This document shows, in pieces, positions 53,279 through 63,942 of a stretch of DNA of 64,000 nucleotides. Below the pieces are notes generated by a model. The model made no database searches and had not been told where the DNA came from. It saw only the letters and a program-made list of their open reading frames with translations. The first letter of the stretch is position 1. Each line of letters starts with the position of its first letter. A program made the translations under genes and the position numbers. This DNA comes from Thermoanaerobaculales bacterium. GTDB taxonomy: Bacteria > Acidobacteriota > Thermoanaerobaculia > Thermoanaerobaculales > Sulfomarinibacteraceae. Location of the stretch: contig DAOPQC010000001.1 of NCBI GenBank assembly GCA_035358815.1, positions 220,461 to 284,460 on the forward strand. The letters are read 5' to 3'.

Positions 53279-54916
53279 TCAGACGAGCAGCAGCGAGACG
53301 AGGAGCTGCGCGAGGAGGATCTTGGTGACCATCGCGGCGGGGTAGACCGCGGCGTACCAGACGTTCGGGAGCTCCGAGGGCGTCTGCTGGTTGGCGTAGG
53401 CGAGGCACGCGGGCTGCGTCTGCATCCCAGAGACCACGCCCATCACCGCGGCGAGCGGAAGGCGCAGGACGCGGACGCCGACGACGACGGCGGCGACCGC
53501 GACCGAGATGGTGACGACTGCGCCGAGCGCGAGCAGCCGCCATCCGCCGGCCGCGAACTGCTCGCCGAACCCGAACCCGGCCTTGGTGCCGATCCCGGCC
53601 ATGAAGAACACCAGGCCGACCTGGCGGAGGACGAGGTTGCCGGCGAACGGCAGCCCCCAGGTGATCGGCCCGGTGCGCTCGAGCCGCCCGAGGATGAGCG
53701 ACACGATCAGCGGGCCACCGGCGAAGCCGAGCCGGACCACCGTCCCGCCCGGCAGCGGGAAGGGCACCATTCCAAGCAGCACGCCGAGCACGATGCCGAG
53801 CGACAGCGAGAGGAAGTCGGTCTCCGCGATCCCCTTCATCGAGTCGCCGAAGTACGACGCCAGCGCGTCGAGGCGTGAGCGCAGCGCGACGACGCGGATG
53901 CGGTCGCCGAGCTCGAGAACGGTGTCGCGGTTGGGGACGAACTCGACGTCGCCCCGTTGCACGCGCGTCACCGTGGCGTTGAACCGCTCCTCGAGGTGCA
54001 GCTCGCGCAGCGGCCTTCCGGCCGCCTCCCGGTTGGAGACGAAGAAGCGCCGGAAGCGGATCTCACCGAGGCTCTCGCCAAGATGCTCGGGCGCCTCCTC
54101 GCCGAACAGGATGCGCGCGCGCTCCTGCTCCTTCTCGGTACCCACCGCGACGACGAGGTCGCCCTCGGCGAGCGTCATCTCGGGAGTCACCACCGACACG
54201 ACGCCGCCGCTGCGGATGCGGCTGAGCGAAAAGCCGCGATTGGGCACGTGCTCGAGGACGTCGCCGAGCGTCGCGCCGAAGACGCCGGGGTTCGAGACGC
54301 GGTAGGTGCGCGACAGGATCGGCTGCAACGGTTCGGTCTCGGCGGCGTCGGCCGCGGCCCCGAGGATGCGGCGGGCGACGAAAAACGTCACGATCACGCC
54401 GAAGACGCCGATCGGGTAGGCGAGCCCGTAGGCGATCACCGCGGCGCTCGCCTCGGCGGCGGCTCCGCTGCCTCCGGCGGCAGTCCCCTTGATGGTCTCG
54501 ATGGTCGCCGCGAGCGCCGGGGTGTTGGTGAGCGCGCCGCAGAACACTCCCGCGGTGGTGCCTCCCGGGATGCCGAAAAGCCGCGACAGCAGAACTGCGA
54601 GCGCCGCACCGCCGGTCAGGAGACCCACCACGAGCGCGTTGACGCGCAGTCCGCGCTTGCGGAACGAGGCGAAGAACCCTGGTCCCGAGTGGAGGCCGAT
54701 GGCGTAGACGAAGAGCACGAGGCCGATGACGTAGATGTGGTCGGGCAGCGCGAGACGGGGGTCGAGACCGCCGACGGCCATGCCGACGAAGAGCACCGCG
54801 ACGACGCCGAGGCGAAACGAGGCGACGCGTACGCTGCCGAGCAGGTAGCCCAGCCCGATGACGGCGAACAGCAGCAGGAGCTGGTTCGCGGCGAGCAGGT
54901 CGACGATCTCGGTCAT
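53279..54916 (-). CDS. YidE/AspT-type transporter, third paralogue
   Basis: A 545-residue carrier; ATG 54916 gives the standard N-terminus MTEIVDLLAANQLLLLFAVI, while the frame extends further upstream without a good start. First membrane half with VFCGALTNTPALAATIETIKG, two RCK_C domains at about 210-375 (SNPGVFGATLGDVL, FRRFFVSNREAAGRPL), second half with GGPLIVSLILGRLERTGPI and SGMQTQPACLAYANQQTP. It is closer to the YidE/YbjL branch than the other two paralogues, judged by its TNTPALA and QTQPACLAYAN loops. Substrate unknown. Confidence 0.88.
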   Translation of the reverse strand: MTEIVDLLAANQLLLLFAVIGLGYLLGSVRVASFRLGVVAVLFVGMAVGGLDPRLALPDHIYVIGLVLFVYAIGLHSGPGFFASFRKRGLRVNALVVGLLTGGAALAVLLSRLFGIPGGTTAGVFCGALTNTPALAATIETIKGTAAGGSGAAAEASAAVIAYGLAYPIGVFGVIVTFFVARRILGAAADAAETEPLQPILSRTYRVSNPGVFGATLGDVLEHVPNRGFSLSRIRSGGVVSVVTPEMTLAEGDLVVAVGTEKEQERARILFGEEAPEHLGESLGEIRFRRFFVSNREAAGRPLRELHLEERFNATVTRVQRGDVEFVPNRDTVLELGDRIRVVALRSRLDALASYFGDSMKGIAETDFLSLSLGIVLGVLLGMVPFPLPGGTVVRLGFAGGPLIVSLILGRLERTGPITWGLPFAGNLVLRQVGLVFFMAGIGTKAGFGFGEQFAAGGWRLLALGAVVTISVAVAAVVVGVRVLRLPLAAVMGVVSGMQTQPACLAYANQQTPSELPNVWYAAVYPAAMVTKILLAQLLVSLLLV

Positions 54917-55166
54917 GCGGACGCGCTTCCGGCGCGCGCGAGCGCGGATTCTCCCATCCGCATTGGGCGCGGTCAAGCCGGGTCGCAGGAATCCACCGCC
55001 CCGGAAAATGAGTGCCTGAATGGGGTAAGGCCCGACGAGAACGTGATCAAGGCGCCCGTGTGGATGTCGTTCGGTCGCCGAGCTGAGCGGAGAGCCGAGC
55101 GACCTCGTCTGGCAACGCTCACCCGTCACCTCCGCCTCGATTCAGGAGGGCGGAGAGATATGCGGG
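54917..55166. other. 250-base intergenic region
   Basis: Between the transporter start and the PEBP gene stop I see no gene, hairpin or convincing promoter pair, although the transporter promoter should lie here. Confidence 0.4.
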
Positions 55167-55694
55167 TCAGCGCCGGTAGGTCCCGATCAGCTGGGCGCGC
55201 GCCAGGACGCGCCCTTCCATGGCGTCGATCAGCGTCTGCTTGTCGGCGGTCCTCGGCAGCTCGAGCGGGCGGTCGAGGGCGTAGAGCTTGAAGTGGTAGT
55301 GGTGGGTGCCCGACGGCGGCGACGGCCCGCCGTAGCCGGTGCGGCCCCAGCTGTTGCGGCCCTCCACAGAGCCTGCCGGCAGCTTGCCCTCGGGGATCCT
55401 GGCGGTGGCGGCCGGGATGTTCCACGCCACCCAGTGGACCCAGGTCCCCATCGGGGCGTCCGGGTCGTCGACGATCAGGGCGAAGCACGCGGTCCGGGGC
55501 GGCGGATTGGCGATGACAAGCTCGGGGCTGAGGTTGGTGCCATCCGCGGTGAACCTGGCCGGGATCGGCTGCCCGTCCGCGAACGCCGGCGAGCTGATGG
55601 CGAGTCCGCTGTCCATGGCCTGGTCCCCTTCCTCGGCAGCGCTGGTGGCCGCTGCCGCGAGCCACGCGAGGGCGACGACGGTGAGGATTCGCAT
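55167..55694 (-). CDS. Secreted YbhB/YbcL-family (PEBP, Raf-kinase-inhibitor-like) protein
   Basis: A 175-residue protein with a signal peptide (ILTVVALAWLAAAATSA). The PEBP fold is marked by SPELVIANPPPRTACFALIV, DDPDAPMGTWVHWVAWNIPA (the D-P-D-A-P and H residues of the ligand pocket) and GTHHYHFKLYALD. Members bind phospholipid head groups or phosphorylated ligands; the bacterial role is unclear. ATG 55694 starts just before the signal; an in-frame ATG three codons earlier is possible. Confidence 0.92.
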   Translation of the reverse strand: MRILTVVALAWLAAAATSAAEEGDQAMDSGLAISSPAFADGQPIPARFTADGTNLSPELVIANPPPRTACFALIVDDPDAPMGTWVHWVAWNIPAATARIPEGKLPAGSVEGRNSWGRTGYGGPSPPSGTHHYHFKLYALDRPLELPRTADKQTLIDAMEGRVLARAQLIGTYRR

Positions 55695-55869
55695 GGAGCC
55701 CACGCCGACAATATCGTCCCGCCGGCCAAAACTCGCAAGCCCTCGGCGGCACGAAGGTGTCGCGCTCTGGTCGAGGGGGGCGCCGCGGGAGCGAGCGGGA
55801 GAGGCCCGGCTGCGAGTGGCAACTCGCCGGCGGTTCTGCTAAGACGGGGCCGCACCGGGGAGGGTCGCC

Positions 55870-57168
55870 ATGAGCCAGTCCGCGCTGCCCCAGCGCCGCG
55901 TCGTCGTCATCGACGGCTGCCGCACCCCGTTCTGCCGCTCCGGCACCGCCTTCAACGACCTCACGACGTACGACCTCGGCCGGATGGCCGTCGCCGGACT
56001 GGTGCAGCGGACGCGCATCGACCCGGCGGTGGTGGACCTGCTGGTCATGGGCACGGTGATCGCCGACCCGCGGACCTCGAACCTCGGCCGCGAGGTCGTC
56101 CTCGGCACGCAGCTGCCGGAGAGCTGTCCCGCCTACACCGTCAGCGTCGCCTGCGTGTCGTCGCTGCAGGCCTTCCTCGACTGCGCCCGGGCGATCTCGA
56201 CCGGCGCCGCCGAGGTCGCGATCGCGGCCGGCGCGGAGACCCTGTCCGACGCACCGATCCGGTTCCGGAGGCCCTTCCGCAAGCGGCTGATCGCCTCGCA
56301 GCGGGCGAGGGGCCCGCTCGGCTACGCCGGGCTGCTGAAGGGGCTGCGGCTGCGTGACCTGCTGCCCGAGCCGGTGGCGCTGGCCGAGTTCTCGACCGGC
56401 GAGCTGATGGGGGAGAACTGCGAGCGGCTGGCCAAGCGGGTCGGCATCTCGCGCGAGGACCAGGACCGCTACGCGCTGACCTCCCACCAGCGCGCGGCCC
56501 GCGCCGCCGAGCAGGGGCTGCTCGCCCGCCAGATCGTGCCGGTGCGGGTGCCGCCGGCGTTCGCCGCGGTGGCCCAGGACAACGGCGTGCGCGGCGACTC
56601 GACGCTCGGGCGGCTGGCCAGCCTGCGGCCGGCGTTCGACCGCCGCTTCGGGACGGTCACCGCCGGCAACTCCTCGTACCTGACCGACGGCGCAGGGGCC
56701 GTGCTGCTCGCCTCCGAGGAGGCGGCGAGGCGGCTCCGGCTCGAGCCGCTGGCGGCGCTCAAGGGGTCGGCGACCGCCGCGCTCGACCCGCTCGAGGAGC
56801 TGCTGCTCGGCCCGGCCCTCACCCTGCCGCGCGCCCTCGACGCCGCCGGCTGCGAGCTTCCCGAGGTCGGGGTGCTCGAGCTGCACGAGGCGTTCGCGGC
56901 CCAGGTGCTGGCGGTGCTGAGGCTGCTCGACGACGACGGCTTCTGCCGCGAGCGGCTGGGCCGCGACCGCGCGGTGGGTGCGGTCGATCGGGGGCGGCTC
57001 AACGCCTGGGGCGGGTCGCTCGCGGTCGGCCACCCGTTCGGCGCGACCGGCGCCCGCCTGATCACCACCTGCTGCCACCGCATGCAGGCCGAGCGCGCGC
57101 GCTTGGGCGCGGTGGCGGCCTGCGCAGCCGGCGCCATCGGCATCGGGCTCGTCTTCGAGGCGATGTGA
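55870..57168 (+). CDS. fadI: Acetyl-CoA acyltransferase (FadI-type thiolase)
   Basis: A 432-residue thiolase for the last step of fatty-acid beta-oxidation. The acyl-accepting Cys is C95 (VSVACVSSLQAF), the pantetheine loop and LTDGAGAVLLAS follow, ELHEAFAAQVLA and NAWGGSLAVGHPFGATGAR give the catalytic His, and the final CAAGAIGIG carries the second Cys. FadI-like length and the neighbouring FadJ-like gene support the trifunctional complex. GGGGAGGG precedes ATG 55870. Confidence 0.93.
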   Translation: MSQSALPQRRVVVIDGCRTPFCRSGTAFNDLTTYDLGRMAVAGLVQRTRIDPAVVDLLVMGTVIADPRTSNLGREVVLGTQLPESCPAYTVSVACVSSLQAFLDCARAISTGAAEVAIAAGAETLSDAPIRFRRPFRKRLIASQRARGPLGYAGLLKGLRLRDLLPEPVALAEFSTGELMGENCERLAKRVGISREDQDRYALTSHQRAARAAEQGLLARQIVPVRVPPAFAAVAQDNGVRGDSTLGRLASLRPAFDRRFGTVTAGNSSYLTDGAGAVLLASEEAARRLRLEPLAALKGSATAALDPLEELLLGPALTLPRALDAAGCELPEVGVLELHEAFAAQVLAVLRLLDDDGFCRERLGRDRAVGAVDRGRLNAWGGSLAVGHPFGATGARLITTCCHRMQAERARLGAVAACAAGAIGIGLVFEAM

Positions 57169-57176
57169 TGCTCGTT

Positions 57177-57259
57177 TTCTTTTCCCCGGCCGTGGGTTGC
57201 CCGCTGCGCGAGTGCGCGGTGGAACGCCAATGAGGGCAACCCCCGTCCGGGGAAAAGAA
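57177..57259. repeat. 26-bp near-perfect inverted repeat between fadI and fadJ
   Basis: Arms 57177-57202 and 57234-57259 pair at 24 of 26 positions around a 31-base loop that itself contains a small GC hairpin. A-rich and T-rich tips (TTCTTTT and AAAAGAA) flank GC-rich cores. It starts 8 bases after the thiolase stop and ends 31 bases before the next gene, so it could attenuate or stabilise the operon transcript. Confidence 0.7.
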
Positions 57260-57290
57260 GTGTCGGAGGAATTGGAGTAGGAGAACACAG

Positions 57291-59419
<2,129 letters not shown>

Positions 59420-59420
<1 letters not shown>

Positions 59421-60556
59421 TGCGCGCGGGCCGCGACTTGAGCCGCCGCCGGCGATCGCTCCCCGTCGTGGCCGCAGCGGCCGCCGCTCTCCTGCTGGCG
59501 GCCGCTCGCGGCCGCTGCGAGCCGCCGCCGCTGTGGTCGCCGCCGCCGCTCGACCCACTGCGGGCGGCCTCGCTGCCGCTGCGGGGCGCCGACCTGATCG
59601 TGCCCGAGCGCGGCCGCTTCAGCCTCGAGGTGACGTCCGGGTACTTCAACGTCCAGGAGAGCACCTGGCACGCTCCCACCATCCATCACGACCTCGGCCT
59701 CGACGGGCAGCCCCTGACCGCCGGTGAGCTGGCGATGCTCGAGCGCGCCTACCCGGACGACGAGATGTACCTGCTCGACCTCGAGGGCTGGCAGGTCGAC
59801 CTCCAGGCCTCGGCCGGTCTCGGCCGCGGCGTGGTGCTGTCGGCGCACCTGCCGTGGCTGGAGGTCGGCCGGCCCCACTGGGACGACCTCGCGCGGTCGC
59901 TGCACGAGCTGATCGGCGCCGAGCAGGACGGCTTCGAAGTCTTCCCCTACGGCCAGACCGTTGCCTGGGCCCACGGCGAGGCCGGGCGGGTCGAGCGCCT
60001 GGGCGGAGGCTGGTCGGGCTGGGGAGACCTGAGCCTGGCCGTGAGCGGCGCCGCCGGCCGCTGGCTGGGCGCCCGGCATCGCTGGGCGGCGGTGGTGGAG
60101 GCGCCGACCGGTGACGACGCGACCCTGGCCGGCAGCGGCGGCTGGGACCTCGGGCTGCGCTGGCTCGCGAGCTGGGAGCTGCGGCGCAGCGCGTTGCTCG
60201 CGGCCGTCGGCTTCGCCCGCCTCGATCGCGAGGGCGGCTGGCTCGGGCTTCCGCGGCAGGACACCTGGCAGCTGCAGGCGGCCTACCACCTCCAGCTCGG
60301 GGCGGCGTGGTCGCTCCGCCTCGCCGCCCGCGCCGACAGCTCGCCGATCGATGGCTTCGACGGATCCGACCTCGGGGACACGGCGCTGCTCTTCGACCTC
60401 GGGGTGCGCCGCGAGCTCGGCGGCGGCTCCTGGCTCGCCATGTCGTTCGGCGAGAACCTGCCGCAGGTCGGGGTGACGCCGGACTACACGCTGCAGCTGC
60501 TCATCGGCGCAGCGCTCGGGCGGCCGGCGTCGGCTGCCGGCCCGGGTGTACCCTGA
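59420..60556 (+). CDS. DUF3187-like outer-membrane protein
   Basis: About 378 residues with a signal region (SLPVVAAAAAALLLAAARG). The mature part alternates hydrophobic strands (FSLEVTSGYFNVQEST, VDLQASAGLGRGVVLSAHLP, DLGLRWLASWELRRSALLAA, LQLLIGAALG), as in DUF3187-type barrels. The ATG overlaps the fadJ stop (TGATG), so translation is coupled to fatty-acid oxidation genes; a role in uptake of a fatty-acid-like substrate is a plausible inference. Confidence 0.7.
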
Positions 60557-60617
60557 GCCGGTGATCAGCGGCCCGGCCCGGCGGCTCGCCAGGGCCCGGG
60601 CGACCCGGGGGGGGCGC

Positions 60618-61742
60618 ATGGCCGAAGGCCCGGAAAATGGCCGCCCGCTTGCCGGCATGGTCGTGCTCGACATGTCGAGGATGCTCCCCGGCGCAGTGCT
60701 TGCGCGGCAGCTCGTCGACCTCGGGGCGCGCCTGATCAAGGTCGAAGAGCCGGGGCTCGGCGACCCGATGCGGATGGTGCCGCCGCTGGTCGGGGGCGTG
60801 GGCGCCGGCTACGCGGCGCTGCTGCGCGGCAGCGAGTCGGTCGCGCTCGATCTCCGGGACGCGCGCGACGTCGAGCGCGTCCGGGCGCTCGCGGGCCGGG
60901 CGGACGTGCTGGTGGAGAGCTTCCGGCCGGGGACCATGGAGCGCCGGGGGCTCGGCTGGGACGCCCTGTCGAGCGCCAACCCCCGCCTCGTCTGGTGCTC
61001 GCTGTCGGGTTACGGCCGGTCGGGGGCCGCCGCGGCGCGGGTCGGCCACGACCTCAACTTCATCGCCGAGTGCGGGGCGCTGCGCGAGCTGTGCTCCTCC
61101 GGGGTGCCCGGGCTGCAGGTGGCCGACATTGGCGCCGCCCTGCTCGCCGCGACCGCGGTCCTCGCCGCCCTGCTCGATCGCGAGCGCCACGGCCGGGGGC
61201 GCTTCCTCAACCAGCCGCTGGCCGCCGGGCCACTGCCCTTCGTCGCCTGGGCGTGGGCGGAGGCCGCCGCCGGCGGCGCAGGCCCCCGGGAGCTGCTGCT
61301 GTCCGGGCGCTGCCCGTGCTACCGGACCTACGTGTGCGGCGACGGCGCGGAGATCGCGGTCGCAGCGGTCGAGCCGAAGTTCTGGGCGGCCCTGGTCACG
61401 GCGCTCAGCGCGCCCGAGCTGACCGCGGCCGGCTGGGACGTCGGCGAGGAGGGGGCGGCGGCCGCCGCCCGGCTGGCCGAGATCTTCGCCGGCCGACCGC
61501 GAGCCCACTGGCTCCGGCTCGCCCTCGAGCTCGGCCTGCCGGTCGGCCCGGTCCACACTGCGGCCGAGGCCCAGGCCGCCGCTGCCGGCGCCGGCCAGCT
61601 CGAGGCGACGCCGGCGCCCGGCGGCGGGACCATCGACGGCGTCGCGCCGTTCGTGCCGAGCCTGGGCCGCACGCCGGCGACCCCGGTCGGGGCGGTGGGG
61701 GAGCACACCGCGCGCGTGCTCGCCGAGTTTGGGATTCCGTAA
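60618..61742 (+). CDS. CaiB/BaiF-type CoA-transferase or alpha-methylacyl-CoA racemase
   Basis: A 374-residue class III CoA-transferase-fold enzyme. ATG 60618 has GGGGGG upstream. Motifs: LDMSRMLPGAVLARQLVDLG, LIKVEEPGLGDPMR, LDLRDARDVERVRAL, VESFRPGTMERRGLG, GYGRSGAAAARVGHDLNF and QVADIGAALLAATAV. The H-D of GHDLNF and the Asp of VADIGAA occupy the His/Asp positions used by alpha-methylacyl-CoA racemase, favouring a racemase over a transferase. That activity would feed methyl-branched fatty acids into the fadI/fadJ pathway next door. Confidence 0.85.
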   Translation: MAEGPENGRPLAGMVVLDMSRMLPGAVLARQLVDLGARLIKVEEPGLGDPMRMVPPLVGGVGAGYAALLRGSESVALDLRDARDVERVRALAGRADVLVESFRPGTMERRGLGWDALSSANPRLVWCSLSGYGRSGAAAARVGHDLNFIAECGALRELCSSGVPGLQVADIGAALLAATAVLAALLDRERHGRGRFLNQPLAAGPLPFVAWAWAEAAAGGAGPRELLLSGRCPCYRTYVCGDGAEIAVAAVEPKFWAALVTALSAPELTAAGWDVGEEGAAAAARLAEIFAGRPRAHWLRLALELGLPVGPVHTAAEAQAAAAGAGQLEATPAPGGGTIDGVAPFVPSLGRTPATPVGAVGEHTARVLAEFGIP

Positions 61743-61784
61743 CCGATCGGCTCGTCCGCCTCGCACCGGGGTGCTGTCCCGTTC

Positions 61785-61889
61785 GTTCCCGTACCCGTAC
61801 CCGTACCCGTTCCCGAGTCGACGCGCCGGCTGAGTAACCTGTCGTGACTGGCTGAATCCGGGTACGGGAACGGGAACGGGAGCGGGAAC
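61785..61889. repeat. Inverted arrays of GGGWAC hexamers
   Basis: Left array 61785-61814 is five hexamers (GTTCCC or GTACCC); right array 61860-61889 is five complementary hexamers (GGGTAC, GGGAAC, GGGAGC). The arrays are 45 bases apart and can fold into a ~30-bp imperfect stem between the CaiB-type gene and lnt. Confidence 0.7.
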
Positions 61890-61953
61890 GGGGGGTTGAT
61901 CCCCCGACCCTGATCCCCAACCCCTGGTCCGGCAGGAGCGCTAAACTCCCCCT

Positions 61954-63432
61954 GTGAGGCGTTTCATACCTTGGCTCCTCGCCGCCGCGTCCGGAACGGC
62001 GTTCGCCCTCGCCCTGCCCGGGGCCGGGTGGCGGCCGCTGGTCCTGCTCTTCCCCGGCCTCCTGCTCGAGGCCCTGGAGCGCTCGACCGGCGGGCGGCGG
62101 GCCCTCGTGCTGGGATGGTTCGCCGGCATCGTGCACTGGGTGATCGCCGTCAACTGGGTGTTGCCGGTGATGGACCACTACGGCGGCATGCCGCTGGCCG
62201 CGGCGATCGGCTGCCTGGTCGGCATGGCGGCGATCCTCGGCACCTGCTGGGCGCTCGCGGCCTGGGTGACCTCGCTCGCCCCGACCCGGTTCCGGGTGTG
62301 GCTCTTCCCCTGCGCCTTCATCGCGCTCGACGCCTGGCGCCAGTTCTGGCCGCTCGGCTTCCCCTGGAACCCCCCCGCGTCGGTGGTGGCGGACGCCCCG
62401 GCGCTGCTCGGCTCGCTGCCGGTGTGGGGGGCGACCGGCCTCGGCTGGGCCCTGGTGGCGTCCGGCAGCGGGCTGTGGGCGCTGGTGCGGCTGCCGTCCC
62501 GCCGGCCCGGCCTCGCCGTGCTGGCGACGGCGCTGGGGCTGACCGTCGCCGCCACCCTGGTCGCGCCCGCGGCGCGGCCCGCCGGCGCTCCGCTCGCGGT
62601 CGCCGTGCTCCAGCCGGGCAGCTCGCTCGAGGAGAAGTGGGACCCGAACGAATGGATGGAGATGGAGCGGCGGGTGTGGGCGCTGACCGACGAGGCGGCG
62701 GCGCGCGGCGCGCAGGTCGTGCTGTGGCCGGAGAGTGCGGTGCCGTTCCGGTTCGACGCCGAGCCCGACTACCGCGCCAGGGTGATCGACACCGCCCGCC
62801 GGCTGGGGCTCACGATCGTGCTCAACTCGGTGGCCGGCAGCGCCACCGAGGGGTACGCCAACTCGGCCTTCGTCGTCGGCCCCGATGGGCAGGCCGGGCC
62901 GCGCTACGACAAGCTGCGGCTGGTGCCGTTCGGCGAGTTCGTGCCGTGGTGGGCGCGGCTCGCCTTCAGCGACGCGCTGGTCCGCGAGGTCGGGACCTTC
63001 GAGCCGGGAGCGAGGACCGTCCTGCTCGACGTGGGCGTGCCGGCCGGGATGGCGATCTGCTACGAGGTGGTGTTCGCCGAGCTCGCCGCGCGCGAGGTCC
63101 GCGACGGCGCCCAGCTGCTGACCACGCTGACCAACGACGGCTGGTACGGCTACTCGTGGGCGCCCCGCCAGCATTGCGCGCAGGCGGTGCTGCGGGCGGT
63201 CGAGACCCGGCGCTGGCTCGCGCGGGCGGCGCTGACCGGGATCTCGGTGATCGTCGACCCTGCCGGCCGTGAGGTGGCGCGGCTCGAGGTCGGCGACAAC
63301 GGCGCCCTGGTTGCCGAGGTCGTGCCCTGCCGCGGAGTGACCCCGCGCGCTCGCTTCGGCGACTGGTGGATGGCGGTGGCGGCGGTCGCAGCGCTGGCGC
63401 TGCTCGCGGTTGGGCGGCGGCAGCGGGGCTGA
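61954..63432 (+). CDS. lnt: Apolipoprotein N-acyltransferase
   Basis: A 492-residue inner-membrane enzyme that adds the third acyl chain to lipoproteins. Six or so N-terminal helices precede the nitrilase-like periplasmic domain with catalytic E260 (LWPESAVPF), K~320 (YDKLRLVPFGEFVP) and C369 (MAICYEVVF), followed by LTNDGWYGYSWAPRQH and a last helix. GTG 61954 is the likely start. Confirms a diderm envelope with triacylated lipoproteins, such as the NlpE-META and DUF2959 proteins here. Confidence 0.95.
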   Translation: MRRFIPWLLAAASGTAFALALPGAGWRPLVLLFPGLLLEALERSTGGRRALVLGWFAGIVHWVIAVNWVLPVMDHYGGMPLAAAIGCLVGMAAILGTCWALAAWVTSLAPTRFRVWLFPCAFIALDAWRQFWPLGFPWNPPASVVADAPALLGSLPVWGATGLGWALVASGSGLWALVRLPSRRPGLAVLATALGLTVAATLVAPAARPAGAPLAVAVLQPGSSLEEKWDPNEWMEMERRVWALTDEAAARGAQVVLWPESAVPFRFDAEPDYRARVIDTARRLGLTIVLNSVAGSATEGYANSAFVVGPDGQAGPRYDKLRLVPFGEFVPWWARLAFSDALVREVGTFEPGARTVLLDVGVPAGMAICYEVVFAELAAREVRDGAQLLTTLTNDGWYGYSWAPRQHCAQAVLRAVETRRWLARAALTGISVIVDPAGREVARLEVGDNGALVAEVVPCRGVTPRARFGDWWMAVAAVAALALLAVGRRQRG

Positions 63433-63441
63433 CCGCGGAAA

Positions 63442-63795
63442 TCACGCCTTGGGATTGATGAGGCGCCAGACCATCGCTCGCACCTGGTCGAAATGATCGA
63501 GAACGACCTGGGCGGCGGAGGAGCTGACGGCTCCAGTCGCGGCGAGCAGCCGCAGGTGGCTGTCGACCTCCTTGGCCGAGGCATAGGCGATCCGCCAGAA
63601 CTGCAGCCGGTCCCGACCGGTGCGGCCATGGCCTTCAGCCAGGTTCGCAGGCACGGAGCTCGCCGATCGGATCACCTGGTCGGCGATGGGCTTCAGGGGT
63701 GCCGGCAGCCGCAGAACCAGCTTGATGGCGACACCCGCAGCCTCGAGGGCCTTGCAGTGGGCGATCAGGCCGGTGTTGGTGGGGGCGTCGAGCAT
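63442..63795 (-). CDS. Four-helix-bundle protein (23S rRNA intervening-sequence/Avd-like family)
   Basis: A 117-residue all-helical protein. ATG 63795 is chosen because CCGGAGG is 6 bases upstream; earlier in-frame ATGs lack this. The family signature is IADQVIRSASSVPANLAEGH followed by FWRIAYASAKEVDSHLRLL. Members are encoded in 23S rRNA intervening sequences, stand alone, or serve as Avd accessory proteins of diversity-generating retroelements. No reverse transcriptase or rRNA is visible before the window ends, so the context is undecided. Confidence 0.88.
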   Translation of the reverse strand: MLDAPTNTGLIAHCKALEAAGVAIKLVLRLPAPLKPIADQVIRSASSVPANLAEGHGRTGRDRLQFWRIAYASAKEVDSHLRLLAATGAVSSSAAQVVLDHFDQVRAMVWRLINPKA

Positions 63796-63942
63796 GGTCA
63801 CCTCCGGGTCGTTCATGCTGTCTCTGAAAGCCGGTGCGGCAGACCATGTCAAGGGTGCGAAGCACCGGGCCGAAGGCCCGGCTTGCCCTTTACATGGGCT
63901 GACCACCGGCTATTCCCTCTGTCGAACGACCCGGAGGTGACC
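63796..63942. repeat. 18-bp perfect inverted repeat beside the four-helix-bundle gene
   Basis: GGTCACCTCCGGGTCGTT at 63796-63813 is exactly complementary to 63925-63942. The left arm includes the gene's ribosome site. A 7-bp hairpin (CCGGGCC, GGCCCGG) near 63868-63884 lies between the arms. Confidence 0.6.

Noticed and set aside
61785..61889. Hexamer arrays as a possible CRISPR or iteron origin
   Set aside because: Units are 6 bases without spacers, and no replication initiator gene is nearby.
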